From: Chitinophagales bacterium
GTDB lineage: Bacteria > Bacteroidota > Bacteroidia > Chitinophagales > UBA10324
Reading direction: 5' to 3'
Length of the DNA: 7,386 bases
Assembly: GCA_026786335.1 (NCBI GenBank)
Contig: JAJAYG010000562.1
Span: 1-7,386, forward strand
The position numbers were made by a program, and so were the translations under genes. Under the pieces are notes generated by a model, which was given only the letters and a program-made list of their open reading frames with translations, ran no database searches and was not told the DNA's origin. Below, in pieces: positions 6,793-7,386 of the stretch (position 1 is the stretch's first letter; each line of letters starts with the position of its first letter).

Positions 6793-7386
6793 ATGAAATA
6801 CCTTCCACTAAAATTTCAAGAATTATCATTTTCAACTTTTTACAAAAAAAGAATTGGAGCCTGTTTATTTTTTACCTCACTGCTAATCTTATTTTCATTT
6901 CCTAAAATTGTTTTGTCTCAAACAGTTACAAACCTCACGAGGTTTTATAGGAGCGGGCAGGTGTTTTTAACATGGAACAATATCAGTAATTCAACAGCAC
7001 TTTATAAAGTTTATCGTTCAACAACAAAAATTGAAACAAGTGGGCAATTGACAACAGCAGAGTATTTGGGTTATGTGAACTACCACTCATCATTCGATCA
7101 CAACCTCACCAATGCAGATGGTGTGGTAAAATATCAGCGAATTGATTCTGCTGGTTTACCACTTAATTCATCAACAGGTCTTTTTGTTGCCACCACCCTT
7201 GCGAACGGTAATTATTATTATGCGGTAACAACTTTAATTAACGCTGTTGAAAATATTACCATAGCACCCGGCATTAACTCTATGTCAAATGCTATTTCAG
7301 AAACGGTGGCTCCACCTATGCCTGTTTTTCAAGAAAATCGAGTTGATAATAAAGGGAAAACTTTTAGCATTTATAGCACCTTTATC
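6793..7386 (+). CDS. Paralogue of the upstream secreted hydrolase, N-terminal 198 codons (runs off the right edge)
   Basis: An open frame from ATG 6793 to the window end without a stop. Residues 1-43 form a signal peptide (hydrophobic ACLFFTSLLILFSF, cleavage near VLS-QTV); the next about 130 residues are fibronectin-III-like and align almost without gaps to the upstream protein, sharing FYRSGQVF, YHSSFDHNLTNADG, YQRIDSAG, PLNSSTGL and NGNYYYAVTTL. Identity is about two thirds by eye over some 155 residues. The fragment ends before the region where the upstream protein has its HGGG and GTSDG motifs, so whether this copy has a hydrolase core or a T9SS tail cannot be seen. The 202-bp gap to the previous gene (6591-6792) is AT-rich, with no exact TAnnTTTG box and no clear terminator, so read-through from the upstream gene is possible. 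Confidence 0.85.
   Translation, partial: MKYLPLKFQELSFSTFYKKRIGACLFFTSLLILFSFPKIVLSQTVTNLTRFYRSGQVFLTWNNISNSTALYKVYRSTTKIETSGQLTTAEYLGYVNYHSSFDHNLTNADGVVKYQRIDSAGLPLNSSTGLFVATTLANGNYYYAVTTLINAVENITIAPGINSMSNAISETVAPPMPVFQENRVDNKGKTFSIYSTFI

Noticed and set aside
6714..6905. 63-codon plus-strand ORF at the start of the second paralogue
   Set aside because: Overlaps the paralogue in another frame; the 6793 frame is supported by homology to the upstream protein, this one is not.

Overview
The window reads as chromosomal DNA of a Bacteroidota member. Three things point there: a gene for the gliding/type IX secretion protein SprA, a large secreted protein ending in a type IX (Por) sorting domain, and one AT-rich promoter with the TAnnTTTG -7 box typical of the phylum. 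Base composition is AT-rich, and the RuvA and malic enzyme sequences look closest to Chitinophagaceae/Sphingobacteriia-type relatives. That closer placement is an impression from memory, not a computed result.

Left block (1-3567, all on the minus strand): maeB (NADP-type malic enzyme with a C-terminal phosphotransacetylase-like domain), then ruvA (Holliday junction DNA-binding subunit), then the first 106 codons of sprA, the outer-membrane translocon of the type IX secretion system (T9SS). From memory, this gene order recurs in Bacteroidota such as Flavobacterium johnsoniae. The intergenic gaps hold short repeats: 7-bp heptads in front of sprA, a GC-rich palindromic repeat between ruvA and sprA, and three 14-bp tandem units just upstream of ruvA. 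RuvA is ordinary except that the loop that normally carries the acidic pin is replaced by a longer stretch with no acidic residues.

Middle (3568-4097): a divergent intergenic region of about 530 bp with no convincing gene. It contains a short inverted repeat, a good -7 box overlapped by a near-perfect 24-bp palindrome, and a hairpin in the predicted leader of the rightward gene.

Right block (4098-7386, plus strand): two tandem paralogues. The first is complete (830 aa): signal peptide, fibronectin-III-like domain, alpha/beta-hydrolase-like core with a readable Ser-Asp-His set and an HGGG oxyanion motif, two MopE-type acidic metal-binding repeats, and a T9SS type A C-terminal sorting domain. 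The second begins at 6793 and runs off the window after 198 codons. It matches the first over its N-terminal region at about two thirds identity by eye, with signal peptides of the same length. SprA would be part of the machine that exports these proteins, but the closeness of sprA to its cargo here may be coincidence.

I see no mobile element, CRISPR array, tRNA or rRNA. The least ordinary items are the tandem putative T9SS hydrolases and the pin-less RuvA. I found no clear case for a wholly new multi-gene system in this window.
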